Assembly (NCBI GenBank): GCA_000697335.1
Contig: JNEM01006482.1
Span: forward strand, 1-13,993
Direction: 5' to 3'
Origin: Conidiobolus incongruus B7586
Taxonomy: Eukaryota > Entomophthoromycota > Entomophthoromycetes > Entomophthorales > Conidiobolaceae
Length of the DNA stretch: 13,993 nt
Positions 10,259-13,993 of this stretch are shown here, in pieces. The translations under genes and the position numbers were made by a program. The notes under the pieces were generated by a model. It made no database searches, was not told where the DNA came from, and saw only the letters and a list, made by a program, of their open reading frames with translations. Each line of letters opens with the position of its first letter. Position 1 is the first letter of the stretch.

Positions 10259-10263
10259 CTATA

Positions 10264-10830
10264 CATAATAATTTAGTATTGGTTTGATAATTTCATAATA
10301 TATATATAGTAATTAATTCTTCGTAATAAATTAGAATTTCTTTATACTTTATTATTTTTTATATTATTTATATAATAATTATTTTACTAATCATTTTTTA
10401 TCATTAAAATAATATTCTCATTTACTTTGATAAAAAAAATCATTATTTGAAAAATCCCATTATTAGCATTGGAACATTATATGAACTCTCGAATATAGTA
10501 TTAAAAGATTATATTAAAACTTTTCAGTATTTTATAATTTTGATTTTGCATTATTGAAATTCATATACAAATCTTATATGTTTTTGCGAGTTTTTATCTC
10601 CTAATTTTGTTCTGTGTTTTCTTGATTAAAACTTTGTATTAAATCTAATATAATGAATTATAAATATGTTAGCAGATTGCTGGAACCAATGTATCTTAGC
10701 ATAATCATATATTACTCTTATTCATACTTGACTTTAGTTCAAAATTCAAATAATTCATATTATAATATATTGAAAAGTTAAATAAATCTAAGAAATTTAA
10801 TATTTTCCAAATAATCCATATTGAATATTT
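10264..10830. other. AT-rich spacer, no gene seen
   Basis: A/T-dominated sequence downstream of GST copy 2. A reverse-strand open frame of 64 codons (10705-10899) runs into the GC-richer island on its right. It has no recognisable features and a composition that follows the local AT content, so it is not called as a gene. Confidence 0.5.
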
Positions 10831-11190
10831 GTGATGGCTGTAACCGCTAGAGGAAATAGGTTTTAAGGGCTTAGGCGGAGAATTGCCAGTGTTAATCAAT
10901 AGGTTACCACAAAATTAGGGGAAATTAATGGGATTCACCGAATTCGGTGAAGGTGGCTTACTGCGAATAAAGCAAATATCTTACGCCCGTCACGACTCAA
11001 TACTTTTGTGGGTATTAGGAGAAAAACTTAGAGACTGGACACTTTTGAAATGAAGGTAGAAAGATGCGTTTATTAAGTGATAGGTTCAACCAATTCATGA
11101 AATGAGTTACCTCCAATGTGACTTCTTGAATCAGCGTGGTAATCGGAGTTTCTTGAGTGATGGACAAGATTATTCCCCATCACTTGGATA
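10831..11190 (+). ncRNA. Candidate structured RNA or remnant (possibly group I intron-like)
   Basis: About 360 bases with 40% GC, clearly above the flanks, with no coding frame on either strand. Base-pairing elements seen directly are: a perfect 18-base palindrome TTCACCGAATTCGGTGAA at 10934-10951; a 5-bp hairpin at 10999-11016; a seven-pair match between AGAGACT (11030-11036) and AGTTTCT (11147-11153) that allows one G-U; and a hairpin with an 8-bp stem, AGTGATGG/CCATCACT, at 11156-11184 just after it. The order (GC-rich hairpin, small hairpin ending in AGGAG, then TTAGAGACTGGAC) recalls the P5-P6-R segment of mitochondrial-type group I introns. However, no convincing AAGATATAGTCC-type S element is present. 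It could equally be an unrelated nuclear RNA. The strand is assigned only from that resemblance. Confidence 0.33.
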
Positions 11191-12231
11191 TATTTAGATC
11201 TATATTTGGAGATTGACATACTTATCAGAAACAAATAGGATAAAATATCCGTATTCTTTTGATAATATACAAAGTAACAAAATTTAAAAATAAGTCATTT
11301 ATCTAAAGCAATTAATTGGAGTAAATATCAAAATTATTTGTGGTAATAGAGTTATTTTTAAATTATTTCGAAATAATAATTTATGTCTAAATCATTGTTT
11401 AAGAATCAGAAACTTCTTTCACAGTTTTATAAAAAATGTGTTGGATATTAATAGATGGGCTTTTATTACCAAAACGGAGCTTTTTACTCTATTATTTGTT
11501 TGATTTTTATTTGACATATTTATTTTGTATGGAATTGTTTTATAGTTAAGATTTACAAAAGTTTATTTTAAAATATTGTCTAATTTTAAAGATTAATAAT
11601 TAATATGCTATGCTGGTCCTTATATTCAAAAACTTTATTTATTTAAAAGACTTTGATATAGGTCAGAAGACGTTTATGATAGTCTTGATAATCTGTCGTA
11701 TCATTGAGGAATTGGTGTAGATGAAATTATTTTAAAGGTATTATCATAAACCGCTGCTATATCTTGAAAAATACTATTATTTTGGAGAAAATTATAATCC
11801 AATAAAACTTAAATTTATATTATAAATCTATAACATGAAAAATATTTATGTAAAATAGACCATTAATTATCACCAATACATTATTAATTTTCTAGGACAC
11901 AATTATCCATTTTAATTAAATTTTGAAACTGTCAATTTTTTAATTTAATCGAGTCATGTCATTAGTATTGTTTGAATAATATTCAGTTAAAATTACGTTA
12001 ATTAATTTATACCGTCTTATTTTATTATTCAAATTATCTATAACTAATTACTAACTAAATAAGTAACAACTAGCTAATATATGAATGATTATAAATAGAT
12101 GATGAGAAAATATGAAATGCATTTATGAATTATATCTCCCATTTCGAATTGTAAAAAAGCCAAAATCAAACATTAAATTCACATACCAGGATCCTTAAAT
12201 TCAATCCACACTATAATGACAATCGATTTAC
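11191..12231. other. AT-rich intergenic region, no gene seen
   Basis: About 1 kb with no supported gene. A stretch around 11669-11755 reads briefly like coding sequence interrupted by a stop, but it is too short to assign. Confidence 0.5.
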
Positions 12232-12238
12232 TATAAAA
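12232..12238 (+). promoter_or_regulatory. TATA box of the three-module cysteine-rich protein gene
   Basis: TATAAAA starts 81 bp upstream of the ATG at 12313. A short ATG frame at 12241 lies only a few bases past it and is probably outside the transcript. Confidence 0.5.
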
Positions 12239-12312
12239 TCATGTTGAATAATTTGATATTTTGAATATACTGATTTAATTATTAATCTAATATAGTTGCT
12301 ATTCTTAAAAAT

Positions 12313-12846
12313 ATGATCTTTAACTTGATTTTGGTTTCTTTAATTGGTGCTGAAGAAATGACAGCTGCTCAAGACAGTAGTGTAAATTTGACTATTAATC
12401 CATGTGCTAAAAGAACTATGTGTTCTCCTATCGCGAAATTTCCTTATGGTACTACTTGTCAATATATTGGAAAATCTCTTATTGGATGCTGCCAACCCTC
12501 ATACCCATTTCCCGCTCCTACACTTCCACCATATCCAATGCCAACTGAAGCGGTTTGCGGTGGATTTGCCAACCAACAATGCCCTAAGGGGTACGAGTGC
12601 GTGTTTGGAAACACTGGATCAATAGGTATATGTAGGGAAATTAACACTCAGCCTTCTGAGCCCACATGCGGAGGCTTCGCCAATGCACAGTGTCCAGAGG
12701 GCTACAGATGTGTATACGACAACTCTGGATCTACACTTGGAAAATGTGTTAAACAGACTATGTGTGGAGGATTCGCAGTTGCCCAATGTCCAAAAGGCCA
12801 AATTTGCAAATATTTGCAAGGTGCTGACTATGGCTACTGCTATTAA
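12313..12846 (+). CDS. Secreted protein with three CGG-type four-cysteine modules
   Basis: The product is 177 residues. The N-terminus (MIFNLILVSLIGA) is a short signal-like hydrophobic segment, with cleavage likely after A13 or at TAA-Q20. If a further signal exon exists upstream it is not visible. Residues 31-60 form a small cysteine region (C31, C37, C49, C59-C60). Residues 62-78 are a proline/tyrosine-rich linker. Three modules follow at 82-107, 119-145 and 151-176, each C-G-G-F-A-x2-Q-C-P-x-G-x2-C-x10-11-C with G-x just before the last cysteine. The module resembles the CGGxAGxxCPxGxxC segment of many secreted animal, bacterial and fungal proteins. It also shares the CGG and C-x5-C features of fungal CBM1 domains, but with a shorter first loop. 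Binding to a carbohydrate or a protease is possible but unproven. The 17 cysteines are an odd number. There is one sequon, N25-L-T. The gene at 13562 carries the same module once. Confidence 0.87.
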   Translation: MIFNLILVSLIGAEEMTAAQDSSVNLTINPCAKRTMCSPIAKFPYGTTCQYIGKSLIGCCQPSYPFPAPTLPPYPMPTEAVCGGFANQQCPKGYECVFGNTGSIGICREINTQPSEPTCGGFANAQCPEGYRCVYDNSGSTLGKCVKQTMCGGFAVAQCPKGQICKYLQGADYGYCY

Positions 12847-12913
12847 TATAACTAATACACAATTATTTATTTGACAATATAAATCTATTTTTCCTCTAAT
12901 ATTTCTAGTTCTT

Positions 12914-12919
12914 AATAAA
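12914..12919 (+). terminator. AATAAA polyadenylation signal
   Basis: This is the first AATAAA after the TAA stop at 12846, 67 nt downstream. Confidence 0.5.
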
Positions 12920-13041
12920 CATTTTATAATTCTCAATGATTTATTAATAATTTATTCCAAATTTCAAAATAATTTAGAGGAAGATAAAATTTTAAATATA
13001 TATTAAGATTCAATATAATAGTTTGGTGATATTGATTATGT

Positions 13042-13086
<45 letters not shown>

Positions 13087-13492
13087 TAATCAAATACAAT
13101 TTTTCTTATAACATTTAAATCCTGAAATAAAAATTTATTTTTCTGATAGTTTAATAGGAATAATTGAAAAATATACTATACATTATTGAAATCATATTAC
13201 ATTGTTACAACAAAGTTATTTTTAAGTATATTAAAAGTCAATCAAATTATTTAAAGATTTCCTAATTGACCAAATTGGAAGTATATAAAGTTGATTAATA
13301 AATTCTAAATTAGCTAATGATCTAATTACCATATATTGATTGACAGAAAAAAGATTTTAAAAAATTAATTTAAATAGCTTAAACTTTAAATCAATAGATA
13401 TTAAATATAATCTTATTTTTAATAACTACTATATAAAGTTTACATTTTTTCAAATCTATTTAAAGTAAAATAAATTCGAATAACCTTTATAG
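12920..13492. other. AT-rich spacer with a trinucleotide microsatellite
   Basis: The stretch separates the two module-protein genes. Apart from the ATA repeat at 13045-13086 it holds no recognisable feature. Confidence 0.55.
13045..13086 (+). repeat. (ATA)14 microsatellite
   Basis: An uninterrupted ATA tract of 42 bases. It is likely to vary in length between isolates, and no function is implied. Confidence 0.9.
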
Positions 13493-13499
13493 TATAAAA
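13493..13499 (+). promoter_or_regulatory. TATA box of the one-module cysteine-rich protein gene
   Basis: TATAAAA starts 69 bp upstream of the ATG at 13562, the same distance as in GST copy 2. Confidence 0.6.
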
Positions 13500-13561
13500 A
13501 CCAAGCAGATGATATTCAATCTAATTGCGCAGTAGTTAATATTAATTTTAATTGTGTGAAA

Positions 13562-13804
13562 ATGAAAGTTTTGAATTACTTGTTTGTATTGATGAGTGTT
13601 CCATTCGTCGCTTGTAGTGATGAGGAGGGAATCCAGTTGGACAGAAGAGATCCTATCATTCATGAACAGGGTGAATTTGGAAAGCATAGTCCCCCCCACA
13701 AACATATTCGTTGTGGAGGACCTAGGCGCTTGAAATGCCCTTACCACATGCGCTGTAAGAAGCATTCCAACTGGCCTCATGCTTGGGGTTACTGTGTTTA
13801 TTAG
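13562..13804 (+). CDS. Small secreted prepropeptide with one CGG-type cysteine module
   Basis: The product is 80 residues from the ATG at 13562; the open frame extends to a GTG at 13556 that is unlikely to be used. Residues 1-19 are a signal peptide (MKVLNYLFVLMSVPFVACS). An acidic stretch (DEEGIQLD) then leads to R28-R29, a dibasic site of the kind cut by Kex2-type proteases, which would release a mature peptide of about 51 residues. That peptide has a histidine-rich lead (about residues 34-48) and ends in one module with C51, C59, C65 and C78. The spacing is that of the three modules in the gene at 12313 (8, 6, then 11-13), but the sequence is basic and richer in His and Trp, and it lacks the FA and G residues. 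The histidines might bind metal or respond to pH; this is inference. The 129-codon reverse frame over it is a shadow. Confidence 0.83.
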   Translation: MKVLNYLFVLMSVPFVACSDEEGIQLDRRDPIIHEQGEFGKHSPPHKHIRCGGPRRLKCPYHMRCKKHSNWPHAWGYCVY

Positions 13805-13893
13805 CAGCACCATTAGGGTAGCCAAATGAACTAATAATATTAATACTCTTACTTGATGATGAAATTTTTGATTCAATCAATCATGAATATTAT

Positions 13894-13899
13894 AATAAA
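13894..13899 (+). terminator. AATAAA polyadenylation signal
   Basis: AATAAA lies 89 nt past the TAG stop at 13804. The remaining bases to the window end are AT-rich and show nothing else. Confidence 0.45.
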
Positions 13900-13993
13900 T
13901 TTGAATTGTATTTCATTAACAATAGTTTGATATATATTATAAAAAGGAAAAAATTAGTAACTAATAATAAAAATGTATATTAAAAAATTTAAC

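Larger units (their letters stand above)
7655..10263. repeat. Inverted duplication of a GST gene (two arms)
   Basis: The left arm (7655-8418) and right arm (9501-10263) are reverse complements in gene content. Over codons 1-220 they differ at only two bases (codons 65 and 153, both glycine codons). Beyond the stop codons only short matched strings remain: CAAATTATA and AATAAACTATA, separated by the same six-base gap in each arm. The spacer between the ATGs is 1082 bp. Confidence 0.92.

Noticed and set aside
10990-11000. Small-subunit rRNA 3' signature (CGCCCGTCAC-like)
   Set aside because: Only about ten bases match and the surrounding conserved rRNA sequence is absent.
11669-11755. Coding-like patch (YDSLDNLSYH, stop, GIGVDEIILK)
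   Set aside because: Too short and interrupted; no family could be named and no flanking segments extend it.
12556-12846. Fungal cellulose-binding (CBM1) domains
   Set aside because: The CGG and C-x5-C spacing agree, but the first loop is three residues short and the usual planar aromatic residues are not in place, so the name is not assigned.
13045-13086. CRISPR-like or centromere-like repeat array
   Set aside because: It is a simple ATA microsatellite with no spacers or higher-order unit.
12619-13876. Reverse-strand open frames of 105 and 129 codons over the cysteine-rich genes
   Set aside because: They have no motifs, and the plus-strand frames hold signal peptides and matching cysteine modules, so these are shadows.
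1-13993. Whole window being mitochondrial DNA because of extreme AT content
   Set aside because: TGA is used as a stop, the genes encode secreted proteins and GSTs with TATA and AATAAA signals, and no mitochondrial protein gene is present.

Overview
The window is eukaryotic nuclear DNA that is extremely AT-rich. It holds short intronless genes, each with a TATA box about 58-76 bp before the ATG and an AATAAA signal soon after the stop. TAA, TAG and TGA all end genes, so the standard code applies. The glutathione transferases resemble the Ure2p / Nu (YfcG-like) class, and the other three genes encode small secreted cysteine-rich proteins. This combination fits an early-diverging, AT-rich fungus; an entomophthoralean such as Conidiobolus is a guess from the gene content, not something the sequence proves.

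Layout. Bases 1-3740 have no convincing gene but contain a 54% GC island (1006-1160) with three consecutive hairpins and a GC-rich 9-bp inverted repeat (2387-2468). A secreted six-cysteine protein lies at 3804-4139 (+). After a 2.2 kb AT-rich gap comes a three-member GST cluster: a decayed pseudogene (about 6382-6790, +), an intact copy at 7693-8418 (-) and a second intact copy at 9501-10226 (+). The intact copies form a divergent inverted pair around a 1.08 kb spacer. Next is a 40% GC island (10831-11190) that looks like a structured RNA or its remnant. Two same-strand genes at 12313-12846 and 13562-13804 encode secreted proteins sharing one four-cysteine module (C-G-G-x5-C-P-x4-C-x10-12-C), three times in the first and once in the second.

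How the pieces relate. The intact GSTs differ at 2 of their first 660 coding bases, both silent, but at 9 of the last 63 before the stop, and their 3' flanks are only patchily alike. This is best explained by recent gene conversion between older duplicates. The pseudogene shows that the family once had a third local member. The two module proteins look like a local secreted family differing in module number and processing. No link between the GSTs and the secreted proteins can be shown from sequence alone. No CRISPR array, tRNA, rRNA or intact transposon was recognised.
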